Shown piece by piece: positions 51,198 through 60,311 of a stretch of 64,000 nucleotides of DNA. Position 1 is the stretch's first letter. Every line of letters starts with the position of its first letter. The stretch is from a virus: positions 1 to 64,000 of IMG/VR virus record IMGVR_UViG_3300023109_003600; one strand, given 5' to 3'. Made by a program: the position numbers and the translations under genes. The notes under the pieces are model-generated. The model ran no database searches. It saw only the letters and a list, made by a program, of their open reading frames with translations, and had not been told where the DNA came from.

Positions 51198-53749
51198 GTT
51201 TCCTTGAAGAATTTGAAACGTATAAGGATTTTTCTCCTCCTGGAGTACGTTTACCAGAAATCATAATTGAAAAAGAGAGGTATAAATCTTTAGGCCTCAA
51301 AGAAGACTCAACCAATTTTCAATTTTTAACTTCGCTATGCTCAGCAGGCTTAAAGGATAAAGCTATAGATGCCAATAAGCTTAAATTATATAAATCAAGA
51401 GTAAAAGAAGAATTACTGATCCTTAAAGATTTAGGTTTTATTGATTACATTTTACTCAACTGGGATGTTCTTAATTTTTGTCATGAAAATAACATACCTA
51501 CTGGCCCAGGAAGAGGTTCTGCAGCAGGTAGTTTGGTTTTATATTTAATAAGGGTGACGCAAGTAGACCCAATAAAAAACGATTTGTTTTTTGAGAGATT
51601 TGTATCAAAAAGCAGAGCCAAGAAAACAGAACACAATGGAATCACCTATTTAGACGGAAGTTTACTAGCGGATGTAGATAATGATATCGCATACGAACAT
51701 AGACAAACAGTAATAAAATATATCGAAGATAAATATCCAGCAAGGACATGTAAAATTCTAACACTAAATACCTTAAGCTCTAAATTATGCATCAAGGAGT
51801 GCGGCAAACTAGTAGGTAATTTAACAGAGCAAGAGGTGAACGAAGTAAGCGATTTTATTCCGAAGAAATTTGGCAAAGTTCTTTCAATAGATGAATCAAT
51901 AATTGAAAGTGAAAAATTTAAAGATTGGTCAGAAAAAAATAATAATATTATTAACATAGCTAGAAAAATTCACGGTTTAAACAAAAATACTGGAGTACAT
52001 CCGAGCGGAATAGCAATATCTCATCAAAAACTTGAAGACATTTGCCCGCTACAAACTAATTCAGAAGGAGATGTGATAAGCGGTTATGATATGAATTGGG
52101 TTGCAGAATTAACAGTTAAGTTTGATATTCTTGGTCTAAGAACCTTAAGTGTAATATATAACACTTGTAAGTCTTTAGGGATTGATCCCCAAGATATAAA
52201 AATGGATGATAAAATCATTTATGATAGCCTGCAAGACCTAATTTCCCCACAAGGAATTTTTCAAATTGAAGCTGACACAGACTTTAGAGTATGCAAAAAA
52301 ATCAAACCAAGGAATCTTGAAGAGCTTAGCGCAGTAATTGCCATAGCAAGACCTGGAGCTCTTGATTTTTTAAGTAATTATACTGACTACAGGGAGACAG
52401 GTCAAAGTCAAAGTGTGCATCAAGTATTTGATGAAATCCTTCAAACAACAGCAGGAATACCATTATATCAAGAACAGCTTATGCAAATGGCCGTTAAGAT
52501 CGGTTTTACCTTAGACGAATCAGAGCAGTTGCGTAGAATTGTAGGAAAGAAAAAGACAGAATTAATGCCAGAATGGCAAGAAAAAATTAAAGACAAGATA
52601 AAAGAAAATAACTTGCCCGCAGAAGCAGGAGAAATCCTATGGAGGGTGGCGGAAGATAGCGCGAATTATTCGTTTAACAAGTCGCACAGTATTAGTTATG
52701 CAATTCTTTCTGCTTGGACAGTTTACTTAAAATTCAAACATCCCCAAGAATTTTTCTTATCTTTACTTAAAATGAGCAAATTTGAACCATCCCCTCAAGA
52801 AGAGATTAATAAAGTTAGTCAAGAGCTATCTAGATTTAAATTCTCCCTACTACCTCCTGATTTAGCTAGGTCTGATATAGACTTTTCTATAGAAGGAAAA
52901 GATATTAGATTTGGATTAAACAGCATAAAAGGGGTTAGTGAAAAATCCTTTAAATCCTTACAAAGCTTTCGAGATTCAGACACCCCTAATAAATATGATA
53001 TTTTTATTGCGGCAAAACAGGCTGGTTTAAATATAGGAGCGCTCTCATCTTTAATTCAAGCAGGAGCCCTATCTAGCTATAAAACAAATAGATCGCTACT
53101 GGTCTTAGAGGCTCAATCATTTAATTTATTAACAGAGAGGGAGAAGCGAAACTTTTATCAATTAGGGGAAAAATATAACTTTAGTTTGCTCAAGGCTATT
53201 TCAGACGCTAAAAAAGGAATACTTATGTCGGACGATGGCAAGAGGCTAATGACAGAAAAGCGATTCCAGACATTTAAGAAAAAGTTTGATTCTTATAAAA
53301 AAATCTACGACAAGAATAAATCTCACGAGCTCTTTGCGAACTGGTACTTTGAGAATAAACTATTAGGTTATTCCTACACATGTAAGCTAAACTCAATATT
53401 TAAGTCTAACAATCACACCATAAAAGACACTCAAGATTTTAGAGAGCTAGCTAAAGATCAGTCAGATGTCTTTGTTGGAACTGTTTTTGATATTATTAAA
53501 AGAAAATCCAGAAACGGAAATGAATATATTAAAGCTACAATTATAGACGAAGTAGGATCAATGGATATTATGATGGGTGACTTTGGCAACAGAAAAGCTT
53601 TATCAAAATACACAGAATCAGGAGGAATTATTCCTCAAAAAGGAAATATTATAACAACAACAGGTAGAAAAGGAGACGACATTTTATTCGCAAACAATAT
53701 AAATATACTAGATCACAAAATTTATATGAAACTCAGTGATATAGATTAG
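51194..53749 (+). CDS. dnaE: DNA polymerase III alpha catalytic subunit lacking the PHP domain
   Basis: The protein has 851 aa. The ATG at 51194 is chosen for its ATGA overlap and a GGGAGG ribosome-binding site. 'GPGRGSAAGS' (104-113), catalytic D160 and D162 (LADVDND) and D311 (VKFDILGL) form the active site. Helix-hairpin-helix-type and fingers segments follow ('EQLRRIVGKKK', 'NYSFNKSHSISYA'), and there is an OB-type region near 750-810 ('VFVGTVFDIIKRKSRNG'). The length equals a DnaE minus its PHP domain, which is encoded separately at 49816-50550. Confidence 0.92.
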   Translation: MSFLEEFETYKDFSPPGVRLPEIIIEKERYKSLGLKEDSTNFQFLTSLCSAGLKDKAIDANKLKLYKSRVKEELLILKDLGFIDYILLNWDVLNFCHENNIPTGPGRGSAAGSLVLYLIRVTQVDPIKNDLFFERFVSKSRAKKTEHNGITYLDGSLLADVDNDIAYEHRQTVIKYIEDKYPARTCKILTLNTLSSKLCIKECGKLVGNLTEQEVNEVSDFIPKKFGKVLSIDESIIESEKFKDWSEKNNNIINIARKIHGLNKNTGVHPSGIAISHQKLEDICPLQTNSEGDVISGYDMNWVAELTVKFDILGLRTLSVIYNTCKSLGIDPQDIKMDDKIIYDSLQDLISPQGIFQIEADTDFRVCKKIKPRNLEELSAVIAIARPGALDFLSNYTDYRETGQSQSVHQVFDEILQTTAGIPLYQEQLMQMAVKIGFTLDESEQLRRIVGKKKTELMPEWQEKIKDKIKENNLPAEAGEILWRVAEDSANYSFNKSHSISYAILSAWTVYLKFKHPQEFFLSLLKMSKFEPSPQEEINKVSQELSRFKFSLLPPDLARSDIDFSIEGKDIRFGLNSIKGVSEKSFKSLQSFRDSDTPNKYDIFIAAKQAGLNIGALSSLIQAGALSSYKTNRSLLVLEAQSFNLLTEREKRNFYQLGEKYNFSLLKAISDAKKGILMSDDGKRLMTEKRFQTFKKKFDSYKKIYDKNKSHELFANWYFENKLLGYSYTCKLNSIFKSNNHTIKDTQDFRELAKDQSDVFVGTVFDIIKRKSRNGNEYIKATIIDEVGSMDIMMGDFGNRKALSKYTESGGIIPQKGNIITTTGRKGDDILFANNINILDHKIYMKLSDID

Positions 53750-53760
53750 TGTATCTCATT

Positions 53761-56202
53761 ATGAATATGGAACTTAAACCCAACTTTACACCCCGAGCGC
53801 AAGAAGTTATTGCAGCTTCAAGAAAGCTAGCTTTAAACTATAATAAAAGAGTAGTTAACGAAGAACATTTATTTCTTGCTTTAGCGAAAGTAGATACTCA
53901 ATCGCTAGAAACTCTCTTTTCGGCATTTGATCTAGAAAGAAAAAATCTTATACTTTTTATATCCAAAAAGCTTAAAAAAAATACATCAGCGCCAACAAAA
54001 AAAAATTACTTCTCAGGAGAATTTAAATCAATCCTAGGGGGAGCGGTATTAGAAGCCGAAAAACACGAGCATGACTACATAGGAGTACAACATATACTAC
54101 TTTCAGTGTTCAAAAAACAAGACAATACAATTTGTCTTTTTTTTATAGAAAACGGAATCAGTGTCGAGTCATGCATATTAACAATTAGATCTCAATTTTT
54201 AATTAGTTCTTCTTCTGAAACTTTAGAGTCTAGCAGGCTATCCTCAGAATCAAATTATATCCCTAAAATAGAAGAAGAATATAAAGAAGGTCTAAAGTCT
54301 AATTTCTTTCATTGCATGAACACAAAAGCAATGCAAGGAAAATATGACGAAGTTATTGGTAGAGATCAAGAAATTAAAGATATTTCGGAAGTATTATGCA
54401 GGAGAAGTAAAAATAATCCTATACTCCTAGGGGATGCAGGAGTTGGAAAAACTGCAGTTGTAGAAGGTTTATCTCAAAAAATAGTAGAAGGTTCTGTAAC
54501 AGAATTTCTGTACAAAAAAAGAATTTATTCGCTAGATATGGCAAGCATGATTGCTGGCACAAAATATAGAGGGCAATTTGAAGAAAGGCTCAAAAATACT
54601 ATGGAAGAAATCCAGAAAGATAAAGACGCGATTATTTTTATAGACGAAATTCACTCAATTGTAGGCGCGGGAAGCGCTGAGGGAACTATGGACGCAGCAA
54701 ATATACTAAAACCAATGCTAGCAAGGGGCGATATCATGTGCATAGGAGCGACCACGCAAGAAGAATACAGAAAAACTATATTAAAAGATGGAGCATTAGA
54801 TAGAAGATTTCAACCGATCCATATTAAAGAGCCAACGCCTTCGGAATGTAAAGAAATATTAAACGGTCTCAAAGAAAAATATGAATCATTTCATCAAGTT
54901 AAGTATGAGGAAAATGTTGTAGAAAATTCCATCAAACTGTCCTCAAGGTTTATCTTAGATAGACAGCTTCCAGATAAAGCCATAGACTTACTAGATCAAG
55001 CTGGATCCAAAGCTAAAATTTCAGCATTTAAGCGTCCTGAAGAAGCGTTACAAATAGAAGAAGAGTTAAACGGTCTATACGAAATAGAGTCTACTTCTAG
55101 CGAACCTAATGTAATTATGAAGAAAAGAGATGCCTTAATGAAAAAATATCAAAATATAATTGAAGGTTGGGCAGAACAATCCACTTTAAAGAAAATTTTT
55201 GTAACAAATAAAGAATTATTTCAAGTAGTATCCCAAAAAACTGGGGTACCTATCGAAGATATCTCGAGCTCTGATACAGACAAATTTCTAAATTTAGAAA
55301 ACTCCTTAAAAAATGTCATCATCGGCCAAGACCCAGCAATTGAATCTATTTCAGAAACACTTATAAGGAACAAAGCAGGCTTAAGGGATGAACAAAAGCC
55401 TATAGGTAGTTTTTTATTTTTGGGTAGTAGCGGTGTAGGTAAAACTTACCTAGCAAAACAGGTGGCGAGTTTAGCGTTCGGAGACTCTAGTGATTTAATA
55501 CATATAGATATGTCAGAGTTTTCAGAGCAAGCTTCAACGGCTAAATTTGTAGGGGCATCGCCAGGATATATAGGTTTTGAGTCATCTGGAGCAATTACAG
55601 AAAGAGTAAGAAAGAAACCTTATTCAGTTTTATTGTTTGATGAGGTAGAAAAAGCTCACGAAGACGTGACGAACTTGCTACTACAGATACTAGAAGAAGG
55701 TAGGCTAACAGATAGTTCAGGAAGAACAATTTCCTTTAGAAATGTAATCGTAATCATAACAGGAAATATTGGGTCAAATTTCATGCAAAAGAATAATTCA
55801 GTAGGATTTATGCCTTCAAATTCGGAAGAAGACATTAATCAAAAGGTTATCGCAGAAGCAAGAAAAAAACTAAAACCAGAGCTCATCAATAGGATAGAGT
55901 CTATAATAAACTTCAAGAATTTCGAAGAAGCTCATTTGAAAAAAATCTCTGGACTGGAATTAGAAAAAAGCATGTCAAGAATAGAGGGCTCTATGGATAA
56001 AATTAATATAAAACCTTCGGTTTTTTCTTACATTGCTCAAAAAGCGCTAGAGCTCAATGATGGAGCGAGGCCAATCAAAAATATAATTAAAAAAGAAGTA
56101 GAGAACCCTTTGGCAAAATTAATTCTTCAAAACAAATCCTACGAGTCTAAAACACTAAGTATATCCGTAGTAAAAAATTGCATAAAAGTTTTATTGACTT
56201 AG
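53761..56202 (+). CDS. clpC: ClpC-type AAA+ protein unfoldase
   Basis: The protein has 813 aa. A Clp N-domain (about 5-145) with two repeats is followed by a first AAA+ module (Walker A GDAGVGKT at 224-231, 'IIFIDEIHSIVGAG'), a short middle segment, and a second AAA+ module (GSSGVGKT at 555-562, 'LLFDEVEKAH'). 'NSVGF' (VGF at 681-683) fits the ClpP-docking loop position, so it could feed host ClpP; no ClpP gene is in the window. The tmRNA gene starts 44 bases after its stop. An in-frame GTG at 53749 is a less likely start. Confidence 0.92.
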   Translation: MNMELKPNFTPRAQEVIAASRKLALNYNKRVVNEEHLFLALAKVDTQSLETLFSAFDLERKNLILFISKKLKKNTSAPTKKNYFSGEFKSILGGAVLEAEKHEHDYIGVQHILLSVFKKQDNTICLFFIENGISVESCILTIRSQFLISSSSETLESSRLSSESNYIPKIEEEYKEGLKSNFFHCMNTKAMQGKYDEVIGRDQEIKDISEVLCRRSKNNPILLGDAGVGKTAVVEGLSQKIVEGSVTEFLYKKRIYSLDMASMIAGTKYRGQFEERLKNTMEEIQKDKDAIIFIDEIHSIVGAGSAEGTMDAANILKPMLARGDIMCIGATTQEEYRKTILKDGALDRRFQPIHIKEPTPSECKEILNGLKEKYESFHQVKYEENVVENSIKLSSRFILDRQLPDKAIDLLDQAGSKAKISAFKRPEEALQIEEELNGLYEIESTSSEPNVIMKKRDALMKKYQNIIEGWAEQSTLKKIFVTNKELFQVVSQKTGVPIEDISSSDTDKFLNLENSLKNVIIGQDPAIESISETLIRNKAGLRDEQKPIGSFLFLGSSGVGKTYLAKQVASLAFGDSSDLIHIDMSEFSEQASTAKFVGASPGYIGFESSGAITERVRKKPYSVLLFDEVEKAHEDVTNLLLQILEEGRLTDSSGRTISFRNVIVIITGNIGSNFMQKNNSVGFMPSNSEEDINQKVIAEARKKLKPELINRIESIINFKNFEEAHLKKISGLELEKSMSRIEGSMDKINIKPSVFSYIAQKALELNDGARPIKNIIKKEVENPLAKLILQNKSYESKTLSISVVKNCIKVLLT

Positions 56203-56222
56203 CGCGTATATAGGTGTACTAT
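56194..56222 (+). promoter_or_regulatory. Promoter of the tmRNA gene
   Basis: TTGACT (56194-56199, within the last codons of clpC), a 17-base spacer and TACTAT (56217-56222). TATACT at 56220 with a longer spacer is an alternative -10. The mature tmRNA begins 24 bases later. Confidence 0.65.
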
Positions 56223-56246
56223 ACTTATAGTTCTTTAACAGTTTAT

Positions 56247-56680
56247 GGGGGTGTTCTGGATTCGACTGAAGTTGAATTCTAACACCGCAAGAGGGAGATT
56301 GCACTACGGCTCCCCCATCAATGTGCAAAAGCTTTACATGGCTCTAAAAAACATGTTAGAGCTCTCGGCTTCAAAAATCGTATCGCTGCAAAGCGCTTCG
56401 GTTATAAGAGCCGTAAGCTCGCCCTAGCAGCATAGGCTGCTAGCCTCTTACTTCTTGACGCAGATACAGAGGTAAAGAGGTCATCAATCTGCAAAACAGA
56501 AAAAGTTTATCTGTATCAAAAACTGTACCGCTGAGTATTCGGAGGCCCTAGTTCTAGGTGAATAATTGAAACAGAGGGTTGGATGTTAATATCAAAACCA
56601 TAAAAAAAATTAACTATACTTGTAGACGTGTTAGCTTGAAGGCTATCAGGACGCGGGTTCAACTCCCGCCACCTCCACCA
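56247..56680 (+). ncRNA. ssrA: tmRNA (transfer-messenger RNA)
   Basis: The RNA has 434 nt. The 5' end GGGGGUG pairs with CACCUCC before ACCA at the 3' end, and the CCA is encoded. 'CTGGATTCGACTG' near the 5' end and 'GGGTTCAACTCCC' at 56655-56667 are the hallmark D-region and T-arm sequences. An H-type pseudoknot PK1 is visible: GGGAG 56293-56297 with CTCCC 56310-56314, and TGCAC 56300-56304 with GTGCA 56323-56327. The tag frame ends KSRKLALAA with stop TAG at 56433-56435, set in a CTAGCAGC/GCTGCTAG stem. The resume codon is probably GGC at 56340 (31-residue tag). A T-run follows the gene. It rescues stalled ribosomes and marks products for proteolysis. Confidence 0.95.
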
Positions 56681-56721
56681 TTTTTTAATCATAAAACCAC
56701 AAACAAGTGGTATTATATAAT

Positions 56722-59004
56722 ATGAAAATATTATTTACCATAATTTTTATTGCTGCATCAAGCCTTGCAGGCGCAACCGTACCGACCCTCTTCTTCCAAG
56801 ACGGCAGATCCTTGGAAGCTAATATCATTGAAGCAAATTTCACACACGCCTTGATTGAAAGACGAAGAGATTTGCAGCGCTTTAGAATTGCGATCAACTC
56901 TTTAACAGAAGATAATCAAGCGTTTATAAAAAATAATTTTACACCCAGTCACCAAGCTTTACCCAAATTTAAAAAACCCTTAAACGAAAAAGATCTGCTT
57001 AGTCACTCTAGATATATAGATACTTTAATCGAAAGAAAACTTAGATCATATAATCTACAGCCAAACAAAGAAGCGGAAGACGAAGTTTTTCTGCGAAGAA
57101 CCTATCTTAAGATTATAGGCAGAACACCCTCCCTTTTAGAAGTTAAAGGGTTTGAAGAAAATAGAAGCAAAAACAAAAGGCGAGAGCTTATAGATTCTCT
57201 TTTAGGTAGCGAGGGTTATGTTAGCCATTGGTTTAATTTTTGGGCAGATATTTTAAGAATAAAAGATAGATTAAACAATAGAGTATCAGGCATACCTTAT
57301 AAAAATTATGTCAAGAAGTTTGTATCCAACAATCAACCTTATGACGAATGGGTAAGGGAATTGCTTTCTTCTTCTGGGCCTCTATGGAAAGAAGGTAGCG
57401 AAGGAGTAAGTTATTTTGCAAGAGATGTCAATATGCCTCTTGATAACATGTCAAACACTGTTAGAATTTTCTTAGGAACAAGTCTGGAATGCGCGCAATG
57501 CCATGATCATCCTTTTGACAGATGGACGCAAAAACAGTTTTATGAAATGGCTGCATTTACAAGCGGGTCAACAAATCTTAGGAGAAAAAACGTACCAAAC
57601 TTGGGCAAATTCAATCAATTAGTCCGTGAAGAACAGAAAAGGTTAGAGCAAGAAGGAGATCCAAATAAATCTAGAAGATTAAGGGATGCATCACGATCAG
57701 TGCAAGACATCCTACAAACAGGATTAGATAGTTTAGGTTCGGGAAAAATTAATTTACCGAAAGATTATCAATATGATAATGCGAAACCAAATGAGCAACT
57801 ATCAGGCAAAACTATTTTTGGATTAGATGTAGAGATTAAAACTAAAGCTCCAGAATCAGGCACTAGAGAAATCTACGCCAACTGGTTAGCTTCAGAATCT
57901 AACCCTAGATTTACAGCGGTAATAGTTAATAGACTATGGAAGGAAGTTTTTGGGTTGGCATTAATTGAGCCGCTAGATAATATGTTTGATGACACGATAC
58001 CTACAGATATAAAACTACAGCTACACCTCGAAAAAGTTATGATTGCCTTAAATTATGATTTAAAAGAATTTTTAAGAATATTATATAATACAAAAACTTT
58101 TCAGAGAGCTTCTGTTATTAGAGATGTTATACCGCGAGATGAAAAAGATACAGTCATGCCTATAGAAGTAAAGTGGATTATAGCGGGGCCAAATACTGAA
58201 AAGCAATCTCAAAATGCTGTACCATTCTTCTACCAAGGGCCTTTAGTTGAAAGGATGAGTGGCGAACAAATTTGGGACTCTTTAGTTAATTTAACTTTTA
58301 ATAATATAGATTCAAGAAAATTACAGCAGAACACAAAAGGATATGAAGACTTCGATAGATTCTCAAGCATGACTGGAGAAGAGCTTTTTGAAAATATTAT
58401 GAATAAACTCAACAACAAAGAAAATGCAGGGTCAAAAATAGCGACAAAATTTACAGAACCTATTAATACAGAATGCCCTATAAAACCAGGCAGGGAAATC
58501 GACCCAACCTTATTAGCCTTAAATGAAGATGGTCAGACAGTAGCGTTTTGTTGTGAATCTTGCCTAGACAAATTCAAATCTCAAAAGAAACAAAAAAAAG
58601 ATGACTACAAACAAAACTACACTAAGGACAGGAATTCAGTCAGGGCGTCCGAACTAAGCTCTCCAGCACCCATAGGGCACCTCATAAGGGAGTTTGGCGG
58701 CTCAGACAGAGAACAGATAGAAAACTCGCACAAACAAGCTTCAGCAACCCAAGTACTTAATTTATTAAATGGTTTTGTAGAAACAAGGTTATTAAAAAAC
58801 AAAAATTCAGAGATAGTAAAGCAAATCAAATCACAAAAAAATTTAGAAGACAAAATTAAAGTTGCGTTCAAATCAATCCTAAATAGAGAAGCTTCAATAT
58901 CAGAATTAAAATTATTTAAATCGTCACTTAAACAGGGTAAAGAGGTATATAAAGAGATAGTATGGACGCTGGTAAACAGTCACGAATTTATATTTATTAA
59001 ATAA
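56722..59004 (+). CDS. Secreted SHD1-DUF1549-DUF1553 protein with CxxCH motif and YHS-like insert
   Basis: The protein has 760 aa from the ATG at 56722. A signal peptide (1-18) is followed by an SHD1-like domain (about 20-72, FFQDGRSLEANIIEA). DUF1549 lies at about 95-300 ('VFLRRTYLKIIGRTPSLLE', 'HWFNFWADILRI') with CAQCHDHPFDRW holding CxxCH at 257-261. DUF1553 begins near 390 ('NPRFTAVIVNRLWKEVFG') and continues towards the end. Between its parts, residues about 583-620 form a YHS-like metal domain (C585; C610, C611, C614). This domain set is typical of Planctomycetota and Verrucomicrobiota chromosomes, where its function is unknown. It looks acquired from a host. Confidence 0.85.
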   Translation: MKILFTIIFIAASSLAGATVPTLFFQDGRSLEANIIEANFTHALIERRRDLQRFRIAINSLTEDNQAFIKNNFTPSHQALPKFKKPLNEKDLLSHSRYIDTLIERKLRSYNLQPNKEAEDEVFLRRTYLKIIGRTPSLLEVKGFEENRSKNKRRELIDSLLGSEGYVSHWFNFWADILRIKDRLNNRVSGIPYKNYVKKFVSNNQPYDEWVRELLSSSGPLWKEGSEGVSYFARDVNMPLDNMSNTVRIFLGTSLECAQCHDHPFDRWTQKQFYEMAAFTSGSTNLRRKNVPNLGKFNQLVREEQKRLEQEGDPNKSRRLRDASRSVQDILQTGLDSLGSGKINLPKDYQYDNAKPNEQLSGKTIFGLDVEIKTKAPESGTREIYANWLASESNPRFTAVIVNRLWKEVFGLALIEPLDNMFDDTIPTDIKLQLHLEKVMIALNYDLKEFLRILYNTKTFQRASVIRDVIPRDEKDTVMPIEVKWIIAGPNTEKQSQNAVPFFYQGPLVERMSGEQIWDSLVNLTFNNIDSRKLQQNTKGYEDFDRFSSMTGEELFENIMNKLNNKENAGSKIATKFTEPINTECPIKPGREIDPTLLALNEDGQTVAFCCESCLDKFKSQKKQKKDDYKQNYTKDRNSVRASELSSPAPIGHLIREFGGSDREQIENSHKQASATQVLNLLNGFVETRLLKNKNSEIVKQIKSQKNLEDKIKVAFKSILNREASISELKLFKSSLKQGKEVYKEIVWTLVNSHEFIFIK

Positions 59005-59016
59005 AAAAAAAGAAAA

Positions 59017-60300
59017 ATGAACATAAACGAATTAGGAAGAAGAGAATTTATAGCTCAAGCAGCAAAAAGTTGCTTGGGAGTAGGCTTGATGCCAATGGCA
59101 GGAGCTTATATACATAATAGCGTCGAGGCACTACAGCCAGGAGTTAGACCAGCAACAGCCCGTCATGTTATATATTTAAATATGGCAGGAGCAATGTCAC
59201 ACCTAGACACCTTTGGTCCAAAACCAGAAGTCCCAGATATTCAAGGTCCGACAAAATCAATCGCAACTACAGCAGATGGAATTCTATTATCGGAAAACTT
59301 ACCGAATACTGCGCAGTTTATGCATAAAGCTTCCGTCATTAAAACTATGGTATCTAGCCAGGGAGCGCACGAACAAGCTAGCTATCTCATGCACACTAGC
59401 TATCTCAAGAGAGGTACAATTGTTCATCCTACTTTTGGAAGTTGGGTTTCAAAGCTGGCAGGCTCAATCAATACTACCGTACCTGCAAATATTAAAATTG
59501 GAGGTGGAGGAGGAGGAGCTGGTTTTCTTGAATCAAAATATGGTGCTCTGCCAATAAATAATCCTCGCTCTGGTTTGGCTAATAGTAAAATGGCTTCTTA
59601 TTTAGATTTAGAAACCTTTCAAGGCAGAATTTCTTTGGCAGAGAAATTAAATCAAAACTTTTCTACAGATTTTCAATTAAAACAAGTAAGAGCTTATTCT
59701 GATTTATACAGGGATGCAGTTAAGCTAATGAATAGCGATGACTTAAATGCTTTTGATATAACTAAAGAGTCGCAGCAAACAAGCGAACTTTATGGTGCTA
59801 CTAATTTTGGGCAAGGTTGCCTTTTAGCAAGAAGGTTAGTTGAAAATGGCGTTCGTTACGTTGAAGTTACAAGAGGTGGATGGGATACGCATGATAATAA
59901 CTTTGAAAGAGTTGCGGCAAATTGCGCGGATATTGATCAAGCTTTAAGCGGTTTGCTTTACGATTTAGATAGACGAGGACTTTTAAGCGAAACGCTTGTA
60001 GTGTTGACTTCTGAATTTGGAAGGACTCCAAACATCAACGGTAGAGACGGAAGAGATCATTGGCCATATTGCTTTACGGCTTTTATGGCGGGAGGAGGAA
60101 TCAAAGAAGGCTTCTCTTACGGAGAAAGTGACAAGGCAGGTCGAAGCCCAGTGGAAGGAAAAGGCATTAAGCCAGAAGACTTAAATGCTACTATAGCATA
60201 CGCCTTAGGGTTGTCAATAAATAGTCAGCAGTACTCCCCCTCAGGAAGACCTTTTACGATAGCGAATAAGGGAGAACCTTTACTTGACGTTATTTCTTAA
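59017..60300 (+). CDS. DUF1501 family protein with Tat-type signal
   Basis: The protein has 427 aa. The N-terminal 'GRREFIAQAAKSCLGVGLM' is a twin-arginine export signal. 'HVIYLNMAGAMSHLDTFGPKP' is the DUF1501 entry motif, followed by 'RYVEVTRGGWDTHDNNFE' and 'LVVLTSEFGRTPNINGRDGRDHW', the metal-site-like blocks of this alkaline-phosphatase-superfamily-related group. It partners the upstream gene exactly as in planctomycetal and verrucomicrobial genomes. Both proteins are predicted to be exported. Confidence 0.88.
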   Translation: MNINELGRREFIAQAAKSCLGVGLMPMAGAYIHNSVEALQPGVRPATARHVIYLNMAGAMSHLDTFGPKPEVPDIQGPTKSIATTADGILLSENLPNTAQFMHKASVIKTMVSSQGAHEQASYLMHTSYLKRGTIVHPTFGSWVSKLAGSINTTVPANIKIGGGGGGAGFLESKYGALPINNPRSGLANSKMASYLDLETFQGRISLAEKLNQNFSTDFQLKQVRAYSDLYRDAVKLMNSDDLNAFDITKESQQTSELYGATNFGQGCLLARRLVENGVRYVEVTRGGWDTHDNNFERVAANCADIDQALSGLLYDLDRRGLLSETLVVLTSEFGRTPNINGRDGRDHWPYCFTAFMAGGGIKEGFSYGESDKAGRSPVEGKGIKPEDLNATIAYALGLSINSQQYSPSGRPFTIANKGEPLLDVIS

Positions 60301-60311
60301 CTTATAATTAT

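Noticed and set aside
49816-53749. Split polymerase as a sequencing frameshift
   Set aside because: Each gene has its own start, complete domain and plausible coupling, with a full exonuclease between the PHP and polymerase genes, so no single indel restores a fused DnaE.
56245-56427. Open frame of 60 codons across the start of the tmRNA gene
   Set aside because: The region is structural RNA (PK1, tRNA-like 5' end), and the frame differs from the tag frame.
56640-56680. tmRNA 3' end as a phage attachment site
   Set aside because: tmRNA genes are common integration sites, but the gene here is complete with its own promoter, the flanks are viral-type or transcriptionally continuous, no integrase was recognised and no duplicate 3' fragment is seen in the window.
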